A stretch of DNA of 49,665 nt from NCBI GenBank assembly GCA_012033205.1, contig JAAUSO010000032.1, forward strand, positions 1 to 49,665. The letters are read 5' to 3'. The notes under the pieces are model-generated. The model saw only the letters and a program-made list of their open reading frames with translations. It did not search any database and had not been told where the DNA came from. Every line of letters begins with the position of its first letter. The first letter of the stretch is position 1. The translations under genes and the position numbers were made by a program. Shown here piece after piece: positions 1-8,702 of the stretch. This DNA is from Richelia sp. SL_2_1. GTDB lineage: Bacteria > Cyanobacteriota > Cyanobacteriia > Cyanobacteriales > Nostocaceae.

Positions 1-184
1 TTAATTAATATAACCTTACTAGTAGTCGGATTTTACCAGAAATCTTGTAGAGACGTTATATATAACGTCTCTACATTACGTCGGTAGACAAACAAAACCA
101 ATCAAAACTAATGAAAAGGACTATTATAAATTCGTAATGATTAACTCCGTTAGTCTTAACTCACTAACCTTACCCCATAATATT

Positions 185-245
185 GTTAACCTTTGACCTT
201 TGACCTTTAACCTTTAACCTTTCACCTTTAACCTTTGACCTTTAA
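185..245. repeat. Heptamer tandem repeat (TTTGACC/TTTAACC type)
   Basis: About eight units of a 7-bp motif (CTTTGAC, CTTTAAC, CTTTCAC variants) lie directly upstream of dcd. The same motif family recurs at 8664, 29886, 42822 and 49586. It is a short tandemly repeated repeat of the kind known from heterocystous cyanobacteria. It leaves only about 12 bases before the dcd start, so any dcd promoter or ribosome binding site must lie in or next to it. Confidence 0.85.
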
Positions 246-257
246 TTATTTTACTCT

Positions 258-860
258 GTGATTAAAAACGATATCTGGATTTCTGAAATGGCTCAAAAGG
301 GGATGATTAATCCTTTTGAACCCAACTTAATTAGAGAAGTTGACCGTCACGAAGGTAGTTTACCGCCGAATCGGGTTATTAGTTACGGTTTGTCGTCCTA
401 CGGCTATGATATACGCCTTTCTGGAAATGAGTTTCGCATCTTTCGACATATTCCGGGTACTGTAGTAGATCCGAAAAATTTCAATCCGGAAAATCTAGAG
501 TCAACACAGCTACACACCTCTGAAGCTGGAAATTATTTTATTTTACCTGCTCATTCTTACGGTTTGGGTGTTGCTTTGGAACGACTGGAAGTTCCAGATA
601 ATATTTCGGTAATTTGTATAGGTAAATCCACGTATGCTAGATGTGGGATAATTGCTAATCTTACACCTGCTGAAGCTGCGTGGAGGGGTCATTTAACTTT
701 AGAATTTTCTAATTCTTCAAGTGCAGACTGCCGCATTTATGCTGATGAAGGTGTAGTACAGTTATTATTTTTTGAAGGTGAACCTTGTGCTATTAGTTAT
801 GAAGCTCGTAAGGGTAAATATCAAGATCAACCTGAAAGAGTAACAATTGCAAGAATTTAA
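258..860 (+). CDS. dcd: dCTP deaminase
   Basis: A 200-residue protein that deaminates dCTP to dUTP, feeding dTMP synthesis in the cytoplasm. The family hallmarks are visible: GYDIRL at residues 49-54, the GKSTYARCG strand at 122-130 and the TLEFSN motif at 147-152, whose Glu149 matches the catalytic glutamate of bacterial Dcd. Length fits the family (about 190-200). The start is GTG, followed by a normal N-terminus. The thyX gene, which uses the dUMP made downstream of this step, lies next door in convergent orientation, so the two form a small thymidylate neighbourhood rather than an operon. Confidence 0.95.
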   Translation: MIKNDIWISEMAQKGMINPFEPNLIREVDRHEGSLPPNRVISYGLSSYGYDIRLSGNEFRIFRHIPGTVVDPKNFNPENLESTQLHTSEAGNYFILPAHSYGLGVALERLEVPDNISVICIGKSTYARCGIIANLTPAEAAWRGHLTLEFSNSSSADCRIYADEGVVQLLFFEGEPCAISYEARKGKYQDQPERVTIARI

Positions 861-862
861 AA

Positions 863-919
863 CAGGGAATTGGTAATGGGTAATTGGTAATTGGTAATTG
901 GTAATTGGTAACTGTCAAC
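863..919. repeat. Heptamer tandem repeat (TTGGTAA type)
   Basis: Around six units of TTGGTAA or TGGGTAA fill the gap between the convergent dcd and thyX genes. The same motif recurs at 18619, 30718 (opposite strand) and 45856. Confidence 0.85.
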
Positions 920-922
920 TGA

Positions 923-1645
923 TTATGGTGCCAATCTGGCTTTAGCTAAACGATGAGTTTTATACCATTCTGCTATTGCTGGAACCCAATTTTCAAAATG
1001 TATTAACATTAATTCGCATAGTTTTTGAATTTCCAGTTGAGCATCTTTTTTATTTCTCATATCTAAGAAATGCATCAAAGACCTTAAATTGAAACTAACT
1101 ACGAAATGCTGACGATAATCAAATGGCATTTTTCCTCTAATATGTTCTTCAGAAATACCATTATCAAAATCAATTTTATATCGCTTTACAGCCTCCATAC
1201 ACCAATTTAAATCGGCTTCTCTTTGTTCGGGTGAATAGTAATATTTTTTGCCTTGACGATTAGTGTAATAATCTACAGGACGTAGATAAAAAACATCTTC
1301 TATGTCTCTTTCTCCTTGAGCTACTTTCAGAAATTGTTCTGAGGTATATCTAAAGGATTGAACATCAAAAGATACGCTAATACGATGAGTACGAGCTTGT
1401 TGCATGACGCTGTGAGGGAAATAGCCGCAATTAAAGACGATTTGAGGATGTTCTAAAGGTCCATAATGTCCTCTTTCACCTGCCAGAAGACGTTTAACTA
1501 TCACTTCACCACATTTTGACTCTGAGGGGAATTCCTTACGTTCATCATACACGAAGCTATCGGTGTAATCTTGATGCATTGCAGCATAAATAATTTGCTG
1601 TGGGTTCTGTGTTTTTGTCAGAACTTCTACTCGAAATCGATTCAT
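923..1645 (-). CDS. thyX: Flavin-dependent thymidylate synthase ThyX
   Basis: Converts dUMP to dTMP using FAD, NADPH and methylenetetrahydrofolate. The 240-residue protein carries GHYGPLEH (59-66), typical of the ThyX substrate region, and the signature segment ARTHRISVSFDVQSFRY around residues 84-100. The standard ThyX signature is RHR-X7-S; here it reads RTHR followed by a spacer one residue longer before QSxRY, so it belongs to a variant subgroup. Convergent with dcd. The start ATG lies just downstream of a GGGAATA tandem repeat that separates it from the divergent redoxin gene. Confidence 0.95.
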   Translation of the reverse strand: MNRFRVEVLTKTQNPQQIIYAAMHQDYTDSFVYDERKEFPSESKCGEVIVKRLLAGERGHYGPLEHPQIVFNCGYFPHSVMQQARTHRISVSFDVQSFRYTSEQFLKVAQGERDIEDVFYLRPVDYYTNRQGKKYYYSPEQREADLNWCMEAVKRYKIDFDNGISEEHIRGKMPFDYRQHFVVSFNLRSLMHFLDMRNKKDAQLEIQKLCELMLIHFENWVPAIAEWYKTHRLAKARLAP

Positions 1646-1660
1646 GTTTTAATTAAAAAA

Positions 1661-1690
1661 TAGGGAATAGGGAATAGGGAATTGGGAATA
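1661..1690. repeat. Heptamer tandem repeat (GGGAATA type)
   Basis: Four units of the 7-bp motif GGGAATA/GGGAATT in the divergent gap between thyX and the redoxin gene. A second, longer array of the same unit lies at 6812-6853. Confidence 0.85.
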
Positions 1691-1750
1691 GTTTCATTGT
1701 TTAAAATAACTGAAAAATATTGTTTTTTGAATAAAGGTATCAGAAAAATT

Positions 1751-2332
1751 ATGGTTTTAACTGCTTCAACGATGTTGGCTTTGGGAACGAAGGCTCCGGA
1801 TTTTCAACTACCTGATGTGGTATCTGGTGAGACTATTTCTCTTTCTACTTTTGCGGATAAAAAAGCAATCCTGGTAATGTTTATCTGTCGTCATTGTCCG
1901 TTTGTAAAGCACGTACAGGAAGAATTAGCCCAATTGGGAAAAGATTATTTTCAAAGCGATTTGGGGATTGTTGCTATTAGTGCGAATGATGTCAAAAATT
2001 ATCCAGATGATGCACCGGATTCATTAAAAACAATGGCGATGGAATTAGATTTTAAGTTTGCTCTATGTTATGACGAAACTCAAAAAATTGCAAAAATTTA
2101 TACTGCGGCTTGTACACCTGATTTTTTCCTATTTGATAATGAGCTTAAACTATTTTATCGCGGACAACTAGATGATAGTCGTCCGAGTAATGGTAAACCC
2201 GTAACGGGTAAAGATTTACGTGGTGCGATAAATGCTGTTTTAACGGGGAAATCGTTAACGTCAGAACAAAAGCCGAGCATCGGTTGCAATATTAAGTGGA
2301 AACCGGGAAATGAGCCGAGTTATTTTGGTTAG
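1751..2332 (+). CDS. Thioredoxin-like/redoxin family protein
   Basis: A 193-residue cytoplasmic thiol-disulfide protein of the AhpC/TSA-redoxin fold. From the chosen ATG, the N-terminus reads LGTKAPDFQLPDV, the usual start of this family, and the CxxC site is FICRHCPFVKH with Cys46 and Cys49. The frame is open further upstream (TTG at 1682), but that extension runs through a tandem repeat and lacks conservation, so the ATG at 1751 is preferred. Cyanobacterial homologues are thought to act as peroxidase-like or thioredoxin-like proteins; the substrate is unknown. The stop codon lies at the edge of a GAGAGTT tandem repeat. Confidence 0.88.
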   Translation: MVLTASTMLALGTKAPDFQLPDVVSGETISLSTFADKKAILVMFICRHCPFVKHVQEELAQLGKDYFQSDLGIVAISANDVKNYPDDAPDSLKTMAMELDFKFALCYDETQKIAKIYTAACTPDFFLFDNELKLFYRGQLDDSRPSNGKPVTGKDLRGAINAVLTGKSLTSEQKPSIGCNIKWKPGNEPSYFG

Positions 2333-2404
2333 TTGAGAGTTGAGAGTTGAGAGTTGACAGTTAATCATCAATCACTAACAACTAACCACTAACAATTAAC
2401 AATT
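2332..2404. repeat. Heptamer tandem repeats (GAGAGTT and AACAACT variants)
   Basis: GTTGAGA repeats three to four times, then degenerates into TTGACAG and CTAACAA-type units that run up to the end of the convergent downstream gene. Confidence 0.75.
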
Positions 2405-2918
2405 AATTCTGAATTTCTAAATTGAGGATGTAATTTCCTAATTGAAGTTTGCCGCTCCACAATTCGTATTCTACCCGCAGGTGTTCTGGTAAAGGATGCC
2501 CGCTCAATGTGAGATTGCGAGTAAAATTTTTCAGACGGATTGGTTGGTTATTTTGCAAGGATTCACTAGGTAACCAGTAGCGACTCATACCGTAAATTCC
2601 TTTTTCCCAGAAGTGACGGTAACTTAAATGTGGATTACCTTGCATTGTCATAGTTACTCTATAAGGTGATATTTCTAACCATAAAATTCTGGGACTTCCT
2701 GAAACGCGAGGATTGGTTTGGGCTGGTGTTGCTGGGGTGTTTGGTGAATTTTGGGCAATTGCATCTTGCCAAGTTTTGAGCGGTGGTGCATTCAATAACA
2801 GGTGAAAGCGCTGGCTATCTTTTTGGTATAAAGTACCAGCAGCTTCTACAACAGATTCAACTGGTAAATCTGTTGATGTTAGTGATAGATAAACGGGTTT
2901 GCGTTGATGAGTCAGCAT
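2403..2918 (-). CDS. Conserved cyanobacterial hypothetical protein
   Basis: A 171-residue protein that I recognise only as a lineage-conserved hypothetical type. It has no signal peptide or clear membrane span. A Pro/Thr/Asn-rich linker (about residues 58-76) separates an N-terminal part from a beta-rich, Trp- and Tyr-rich C-terminal part (ILWLEISPYRVTMTMQG, HFWEKGIYGMSRYWLP). It is divergent from aroA with a 153-bp gap. No catalytic motif is visible, so no function is given. Confidence refers to it being a real gene. Confidence 0.75.
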   Translation of the reverse strand: MLTHQRKPVYLSLTSTDLPVESVVEAAGTLYQKDSQRFHLLLNAPPLKTWQDAIAQNSPNTPATPAQTNPRVSGSPRILWLEISPYRVTMTMQGNPHLSYRHFWEKGIYGMSRYWLPSESLQNNQPIRLKNFTRNLTLSGHPLPEHLRVEYELWSGKLQLGNYILNLEIQN

Positions 2919-3071
2919 GGGAGGAATAGATTGGGAAGCTATTGGATAAATAATAAGTTTAATTTAGGGTCAGCTGTGCGGTGTTTAAGGGTAAGATACT
3001 AGCGAGGAAGTATACATTCAGCTTTTACTTTGGTATAACTTTCTCGTACAGTTACACGCCAGTTTATCCTA

Positions 3072-4421
3072 ATGTCGGCTCCTGTCATAACCGTAGAAAC
3101 TAAACAAAACCTCCTCCAAAAGTTGGTTGTTCGGCGACCAGAAGGGGGACTATCTTTAAATGGTAAGATTCGAGTTCCCGGTGATAAATCTATCTCCCAT
3201 CGAGCATTGATGTTGGGCGCACTCGCTGAAGGTGAAACCCGGATCGAGGGATTACTTTTGGGAGAAGATCCCCGCAGTACGGCTAAATGTTTCCAAGCTA
3301 TGGGAGCAGAAGTTTCGGATTTGAATACAGAATTGGTAAAAGTTAAGGGTATTGGTTTGGGTAATTTACTCGAACCCGTTGATGTTTTAGATGCTGGTAA
3401 TTCTGGTACCACTTTGCGACTGATGTTAGGAATTTTAGCATCCCATGAAGGACGTTTTTTTTCCGTGACTGGGGATAATTCCTTACGTTCGCGTCCGATG
3501 TCTCGTGTTGTTAAACCTTTACAACAAATGGGAGCGCAAATTTGGGGAAGAGATCATAATTCTAAAGCACCCTTGGCAGTTTGTGGGCAAAACCTTAAAC
3601 CGATCCACTACCATTCTCCCATAGCTTCTGCTCAAGTTAAGTCTTGTGTTTTGCTGGCTGGTTTATCGGTTGAGGGTAAAACTACTGTAACCGAACCAGC
3701 GCTGTCTCGCGACCATAGTGAACGGATGTTACAAGCATTTGGGGCAAAATTGGATATTGATGCCCAAACTCATAGCGTTAGCGTTAATGGTCCTGTGCAG
3801 CTATACGGACAAACTGTGGTTGTACCGGGAGATATAAGTTCGGCGGCTTTTTGGTTGGTAGCTGGTGCAATTGTACCAGATTCGGAGTTACTGATTGAAA
3901 ATGTTGGTGTTAACCCGACTCGTACTGGTGTGTTGGAAGCTTTGGAGATGATGGGGGCTGATATTCAAAGAGAAAATCAAAGGGAAGTTGCAGGGGAGCC
4001 TGTAGCCGATTTAAGGGTTCGTTCGAGCAAACTTAAAGGCTGTACTATCGAGGGAGATATCATTCCAAGATTGATTGACGAAATTCCTATTTTAGTTGTG
4101 GCGGCAGTATTTGCCGAGGGTACTACTGTAATTAAAGATGCCGCCGAACTGCGAGTTAAGGAGAGCGATCGCATTACTGTAATGGCAAACCAACTCAACG
4201 CAATGGGAGCTACAGTAAATGAATTAGCTGATGGTATGGAAATTACTGGCGGTACTCCTCTTACTGGTGCCGAACTTGACAGTTTTACAGACCATAGGAT
4301 TGCCATGAGTTTGGCGATCGCGGCTTTAAATGCATCCGGTTCGACTACAATTAATCGTGCGGAAGCTGCGTCAGTTTCTTATCCAGATTTTTTTGATACT
4401 CTTAAAAGTATTATTAAGTAA
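3072..4421 (+). CDS. aroA: 3-phosphoshikimate 1-carboxyvinyltransferase (EPSP synthase)
   Basis: Joins shikimate-3-phosphate and phosphoenolpyruvate in the chorismate pathway for aromatic amino acids. The 449-residue protein shows GDKSISHR (37-44), [10 protein letters not shown] (107-116), RSRPM (139-143) and [14 protein letters not shown] near 210-225. The SISHR and RDHxE motifs resemble class II EPSP synthases (the group with low glyphosate sensitivity, such as the Agrobacterium CP4 enzyme), not the E. coli class I type; this is inferred from motif similarity. Two HIP1 octamers lie within the gene. A stem-loop terminator follows the stop. An antisense open frame within the gene is a shadow. 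Confidence 0.96.
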   Translation: MSAPVITVETKQNLLQKLVVRRPEGGLSLNGKIRVPGDKSISHRALMLGALAEGETRIEGLLLGEDPRSTAKCFQAMGAEVSDLNTELVKVKGIGLGNLLEPVDVLDAGNSGTTLRLMLGILASHEGRFFSVTGDNSLRSRPMSRVVKPLQQMGAQIWGRDHNSKAPLAVCGQNLKPIHYHSPIASAQVKSCVLLAGLSVEGKTTVTEPALSRDHSERMLQAFGAKLDIDAQTHSVSVNGPVQLYGQTVVVPGDISSAAFWLVAGAIVPDSELLIENVGVNPTRTGVLEALEMMGADIQRENQREVAGEPVADLRVRSSKLKGCTIEGDIIPRLIDEIPILVVAAVFAEGTTVIKDAAELRVKESDRITVMANQLNAMGATVNELADGMEITGGTPLTGAELDSFTDHRIAMSLAIAALNASGSTTINRAEAASVSYPDFFDTLKSIIK

Positions 4422-4435
4422 AAAAATCAAAATGT

Positions 4436-4479
4436 AATAATTCTTATCCTCAGAATTTCAACTTAGGGTAGGAATTATT
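4436..4479 (+). terminator. Stem-loop terminator of aroA
   Basis: AATAATTCTTATCC (4436-4449) pairs with GGGTAGGAATTATT (4466-4479): 14 pairs, two of them G-U, with a 16-base loop, about 15 bases after the aroA stop. Only a short T-run (TTTT) overlaps its end, so it is a plausible but not textbook intrinsic terminator. Confidence 0.55.
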
Positions 4480-4559
4480 TTAAATTACTTAAAACAAAGT
4501 CAAGTGTTGTTTCAAATTTTTATAGATTTTTATTTTATCTATCAGTTGTTCGTATAAAT

Positions 4560-4868
4560 AGGGCTTGCTGAATAAATAGAAAAAGGTAATGCTGCATACA
4601 TTATCAGTCGCAAGGAATATATTCAGGTGCAAGAAAAAATTATAACCCCTGCATCACCGTGAGTAGTACGGTCAGCGTGCTATTAGTATATATGTATCGA
4701 AAAGAGCAGCAAGCTGAAATCTCACAAGAAAACTTTGAACTTTTAGAACCTAATATTATTAGAATTTATAGCTTACTTGTTTTTAGGGAATAAAAACTTA
4801 TGTGCTACCTTTCCTCGAATAAATAATAAATCTCCATCTCGCTTTTTATTACTTTTTCAGCAAGCCCT
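4560..4868. mobile_element. Degenerate transposon remnant or MITE with terminal inverted repeats
   Basis: The left end AGGGCTTGCTGAA (from 4560) is the inverse of the right end TTCAGCAAGCCCT (ending 4868). The match continues with gaps to AAAGGTAAT on the left and ATTACTTT on the right. The 309-bp interior has no intact gene, but GAGCAGCAAGCTGAAATCTC at 4705 reads EQQAEISQENFE in one frame, which looks like a decayed transposase fragment. No clear target duplication flanks it. The family is not identified; GGGCTTGCTGAA-type ends are, from memory, common on cyanobacterial insertion sequences. It fills most of the 500-bp gap after aroA. Confidence 0.6.
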
Positions 4869-4920
4869 ACATAGCTAACGTTCATCATTGACTATTACTA
4901 CACAATCAGCGCTAAAATAT

Positions 4921-5310
4921 TTAATTAATCATAAAACTTTCTATACACCCGCATACACCTTCAAAGTTTTTAAATACCTGTTCATTTGTAAATCTAATAA
5001 CTTTCAGCCCATAGCCTTGTAATATTAATGTTCTTTGTGCATCATAATTTTTCGCTTCATTTGTAAAGTGAGTTTCTCCATCGATTTCAATGACTAAATT
5101 TAATTTAGCGCAATAAAAGTCTACTATAAAATTATCAATTGGTCTTTGTCGTAAAAATCTAATTTTTAATGTTCTTAAATAGTTATTCCACAGCTTTTTC
5201 TCTGCTGGGGTCATATTTTTTCGTAGTTCTTTAGCTTTTTCTATAAGTTTTGGATTGTAGGGTAGATGGTAAGCTGTTTTAATAAATTTTGGTTGATTAG
5301 TCATTATCAA
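4921..5310 (-). CDS. DUF559 / Vsr-like endonuclease domain protein
   Basis: A 129-residue protein of the DUF559 family, which adopts a very-short-patch-repair-like restriction endonuclease fold. Visible motifs: MTPAEKKLW (about 33-41), RFLRQRPIDNFIVDFYC (53-69), and LVIEIDGETH (73-82), where the Asp and Glu of the PD-(D/E)xK-like core sit, followed by a C-terminal KVIRFTNEQV strand. Proteins of this kind are often found near mobile elements, as here (a transposon-like repeat on one side and a C-rich inverted repeat on the other). Its substrate is unknown. Confidence 0.85.
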   Translation of the reverse strand: MIMTNQPKFIKTAYHLPYNPKLIEKAKELRKNMTPAEKKLWNNYLRTLKIRFLRQRPIDNFIVDFYCAKLNLVIEIDGETHFTNEAKNYDAQRTLILQGYGLKVIRFTNEQVFKNFEGVCGCIESFMIN

Positions 5311-5320
5311 TTCTCGGTAA

Positions 5321-5456
5321 GATCCCCCCTAACCCCCCTTGAGAAGGGGGGGATGGAAGTTTTTTATAAACATAATATAAATATCTATTTTTTCATAACC
5401 ACAGTAAATTTACTATTTACAAAAAAAGCCCCCTTGAATAAGGGGGTTGGGGGATT
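5321..5456. repeat. C-rich inverted repeat, MITE-like
   Basis: GATCCCCCCTAACCCCCCTT (5321-5340) with GAGAAGGGGGGGA after it, and at the other end AAGCCCCCTTGAATAAGGGGG then TTGGGGGATT (to 5456), form two hairpins that are also inverse copies of one another about 75 bp apart. The right end runs into the stop codon of the CO2 hydration protein gene (5456-5458). This sequence type is widespread between cyanobacterial genes. Confidence 0.7.
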
Positions 5457-6775
5457 TAACGATAATCTTGTCGTTGAATATCTTTTAATTTTGCTGCATT
5501 TCTCATTCCATAATCTGCACGAGTAAATCTATTTAACTGGGTTTCAAAAAAGTCCCGGTTTGCTTGTAAATGTTCTGGATTTTCATCATCTAAAGGATGT
5601 AAAGTTGCTGTGCGTAAAGCTTGAATTACTGCTGATGTAACGTTGTACATCGAACGTTGAAAACTAATTCCTAACTGAATCAACATATCATCCTCACCGC
5701 GACAATATTGTTGATAATAATCAATTAAATATTGGGGAAGAAAATGCAACATATCTTGCATTAATAATGTGGGTGGAATTCCCGCAGTACCTACAGGAAA
5801 TACATCAGCATACAGAATTCCATAATGAAAGTCTTTTTGCTCTGAAGGTATTTGTTTGGCTTGAGCGTTATAAGATTTAGTTCCTCTAAAAGGAGCAGTA
5901 CGATAAAATACTGCTTCAACATAAGGTAATGCAGCTTCATATAACCATACAAAACCTTTTGATTTGGGAATTACTTCGTAACATTCATCCCCTACATAAA
6001 CATGATGATAAATCGGACGACTTGCTACCGCAAAAATACCATTTACTAAAAAGTCCATTGCTTGGGGTACAGTTGTCAGTTTCCCTTCGTCATACATATC
6101 TGACATTTCAAAGAAAACTGGTGCCATTACTTCCCAAAATAAACCTAAATTAGAATAATAAGAAGCTTGACGACACTGTTCTAAAAACATATCTGGGAAT
6201 AGTTTATAAAGTCCCTGCATCACAGGATTACCTTTAAAATAGGCTTTGATTGCTCTATGTGCATTTTGTCTATATTCTTCTGTATCTAAATAGTCATCAA
6301 ATTTACCTAAACCCATATCCTTACCATGCCAAAGCATCGCTCGCATACAAGCTTCAGCAAATTCCATATTGATTCTGTCGTGAAATAAATGATGCAGTAA
6401 TTTGGGTATTTTCCCAGTTTCACCCTTCTCGATAAATGCCAAAAGTTCCGGATGTGCTGTAGCTTCACCGCGCCAAACTCTTAATTCGGCATCATCACCA
6501 GCATAATGATTGTGTCTTTGTAAATACTCTTTTGGTAAGAAATATTTAAAGAAGGGAAAAGGGTTTAAAAATTCTCTTTCGGCAATATAAAGTAAATCGC
6601 GCCAATAGAAATCCATTGGTACCGCGTATGCTTTATAAAGACCGATAATTTGCATGAGGTTTTCTGGTGTATCCGGTAACATCGAACCACCAGCTTCTAA
6701 GCGGTGAATTACTTCTGCAAATTCGTGAGTTGATGGTGGTAATTTTGCTGTTTTTTGCTCTGATATTTGTACCAT
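5456..6775 (-). CDS. cupA: CO2 hydration protein of the NDH-1 CO2-uptake complex (CupA/ChpY type)
   Basis: A 439-residue subunit thought to turn CO2 into bicarbonate on the cytoplasmic side of the thylakoid NDH-1MS/MS' complex, driven by proton pumping. The sequence matches the ChpX/ChpY family along its length, including the block HHLFHDRINMEF (128-139); published work on the complex places a metal near conserved His and Arg residues of this kind, but I infer the match. It is the last gene of ndhF-ndhD-cup. Length favours the low-CO2-inducible CupA over the shorter CupB, so the 3-series names are used; that choice is moderately sure. No cupS gene follows: next comes a MITE and an unrelated nuclease gene. 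Confidence 0.88.
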   Translation of the reverse strand: MVQISEQKTAKLPPSTHEFAEVIHRLEAGGSMLPDTPENLMQIIGLYKAYAVPMDFYWRDLLYIAEREFLNPFPFFKYFLPKEYLQRHNHYAGDDAELRVWRGEATAHPELLAFIEKGETGKIPKLLHHLFHDRINMEFAEACMRAMLWHGKDMGLGKFDDYLDTEEYRQNAHRAIKAYFKGNPVMQGLYKLFPDMFLEQCRQASYYSNLGLFWEVMAPVFFEMSDMYDEGKLTTVPQAMDFLVNGIFAVASRPIYHHVYVGDECYEVIPKSKGFVWLYEAALPYVEAVFYRTAPFRGTKSYNAQAKQIPSEQKDFHYGILYADVFPVGTAGIPPTLLMQDMLHFLPQYLIDYYQQYCRGEDDMLIQLGISFQRSMYNVTSAVIQALRTATLHPLDDENPEHLQANRDFFETQLNRFTRADYGMRNAAKLKDIQRQDYR

Positions 6776-6811
6776 TTTAGTTGTTAGATAAAGGAGTTGT
6801 TTTTATCCTTG

Positions 6812-6853
6812 ATAGGGAATAGGGAATAGGGAATAGGGAATAGGGAATAGGGA
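6812..6853. repeat. Heptamer tandem repeat (GGGAATA)
   Basis: Six near-perfect units of GGGAATA lie between ndhD3 and cupA. A further piece, TCTGCGTTCTCTGCGT near 6917, resembles the ACGCAGAGG sequence at 10830. The repeat separates the second and third genes of the ndhF-ndhD-cup series. Confidence 0.85.
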
Positions 6854-7000
6854 GAACACTTAAGAGTTAATTCTATCCCAGCCTAAGATAACCCATCTCT
6901 ATAAAATCTCTTTCCTCTGCGTTCTCTGCGTCTAGTAAGGTTTTTTTTCGGTGGGTAATTCCTGATAATTTTTAATTTTTATTCAACGCTACTTGTGGAA

Positions 7001-8474
7001 TTACCGATTTTGAATTGCCGGAATATGAGCTACCATTGCAGTAGTTGTAGGTTCGCTCCAACGTACTAACCAAGTAGGTTGTATTCCCAAAATATGATTA
7101 AACTTGCTAATATTAATGCTGGCATTTTTCAGACCAAAAAACTTTAGGATAATAAGCTAACTTATTATCAAGTTTGCCAAAACAGGTACGATTAAGCAAA
7201 ATGACAAAGTAAACTGCGGTTAAACCTGTAGCGACAACACACAATAATGTTTGAATCGGAAAGACGCTAAAACTGCCTTGAAATGCCAGAAATTCGGCTA
7301 TAAACCCTGTCATACCAGGAATACCAGCACTAGCCATACCACCTAATACAAGTAAAGCGCTAATCAGTGGTAAGCCTCTAATCGGACTCATTAAACCATT
7401 AAGCTTATCTAACTCACGAGTTCCGACTTTGCTTTCTACAACTCCCACTAAATGGAACAGGATGGCTAAAATTATCCCGTGGCTGAACATTTGGGAAACT
7501 GCACCAACCAAAGCTAAAGGTGTACTGGCTGCGGCTGCTAGTAGGATATAACCCATATGACCGATGGAACTATATGCTACCATGCGTTTGATATCCTTTT
7601 GCGCGATCGCAGTTACTGCTCCGTAGATGGCACTGATTGCTCCCCAAATTGCTAAAGTCGGTGCAAAGGTACTCCAAGTTTCGGGAAATAAACTCAATCC
7701 AAACCTTAAAATCCCGTAGGTTCCCAATTTAGCCAACACTCCACCCAAAAGAATTGCAACAGGTGTGTTTGCTTCTACGTAAGCATCCGGTAACCATGTA
7801 TGTAGAGGAACTAAAGGTATTTTAATCCCAAAGCCGAGGATGATTCCTACAAGTAATAATGATTGCAGTGTTGCGGATAAATTTTGAGTAGAAATTGCAT
7901 CATAATTGAAACTAGATGAACCACTCAGCCAAACTATACCCAAGAAAGTAGCTAAAATTAAAATTCCCGAAACAGCGGTATAAATCAGGAATTTGATAGC
8001 CGCATAGCTGCGTTTTTCTCCACCCCAAATCGAAATTAATAGGTAGAAAGGAATTAATTCTAGTTCGTAAAACAGGAAAAATAACAATAAATTCTGTGCC
8101 GAAAAAGCACCTGCAACACCACCACTAACTAGGAGAATTAGGGAATAAAAAAGTCGAGGTCGTGGGGTTTCTTTACTGCTGCTGTAAATAGCAATCCAGG
8201 TGAGAAGACTATTTAAAAACAACATTAATATTGAAAGTCCATCAACTCCCAATTGATAGCTTAAACCAAGAGTTTCATTCCAAGGAAGATATTCTTGTAA
8301 CTGAATGCTGGGATTATTGATATCGAATCTAAACAGTAAAAATACGTTCCAGAGAAAGGTAGTTAGTGCGACTAATCCAGCCCCTAAACGAATTCGATTT
8401 GTAGGAATTTTTGCAGGTAATAAAGCGATTATTATCGCCCCAAAAATAGGTATCCAAATTAAAGCGCTTATCAT
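7001..8474 (-). CDS. ndhD3: NDH-1 subunit D3-like (CO2-uptake NdhD), reading frame broken twice
   Basis: Membrane proton-channel subunit of the CO2-uptake NDH-1 complex. Many membrane helices and typical motifs are present, such as GIKIPLVPLHTWLPDA and AQKDIKRMVAYSS. The uninterrupted frame ends early at 7113 (453 residues, odd tail SEKCQH). Adding one base to the A5 run (7125-7129 as T on the plus strand) and one to the T4 run (7089-7092 as A) restores MPALILASLIIFLGIQPTW and continues to VAHIPAIQNR with a stop at 7001, giving 491 residues, the normal family length. The two lesions are homopolymer length changes, so sequence error is more likely than true decay. It follows ndhF3 and precedes cupA. 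Confidence 0.9.
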
Positions 8475-8477
8475 ATT

Positions 8478-8597
8478 AGTTGACAGTTGACAGTGGACAG
8501 TTGACAGTTGATGGTTGTTGGTTGTTGGTTGATGGTTGATAGTTGATAGTTGATGGTTGATGGTTGTTGTTGGTTGTTGGTTGTTGGTTGTTGTTAC
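8478..8597. repeat. Compound heptamer repeats (TTGACAG, TTGGTTG, TTGATGG)
   Basis: About 120 bp of TTGACAG units grading into GTTGGTT and GATGGTT/GATAGTT units. They occupy more than half of the 224-bp gap between ndhF3 and ndhD3, an unusual distance for co-transcribed genes of one complex. Confidence 0.8.
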
Positions 8598-8663
8598 TCA
8601 TAATTAGAAACTTCCAAATTAATAATGGGTAGGTCATTGAATCAATTGTTATTTGGAAGTACC

Positions 8664-8702
8664 TTAACCTTTGACCTCTAACCTCTAACCTTTAACCTCT
8701 AA
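8664..8702. repeat. Heptamer tandem repeat (ACCTCTA/ACCTTTG)
   Basis: TAACCTTTGACCTCTAACC units end exactly on the ndhF3 stop codon, which lies at 8699-8701, so the array touches the 3' end of the gene. Confidence 0.75.

Noticed and set aside
2999-3412. Minus-strand open frame of 137 codons over the aroA start
   Set aside because: Antisense to a clear aroA gene; Ser/Pro-rich shadow translation.
5266-5526. Plus-strand open frame of 86 codons
   Set aside because: Runs through the C-rich inverted repeat and antisense to two genes.
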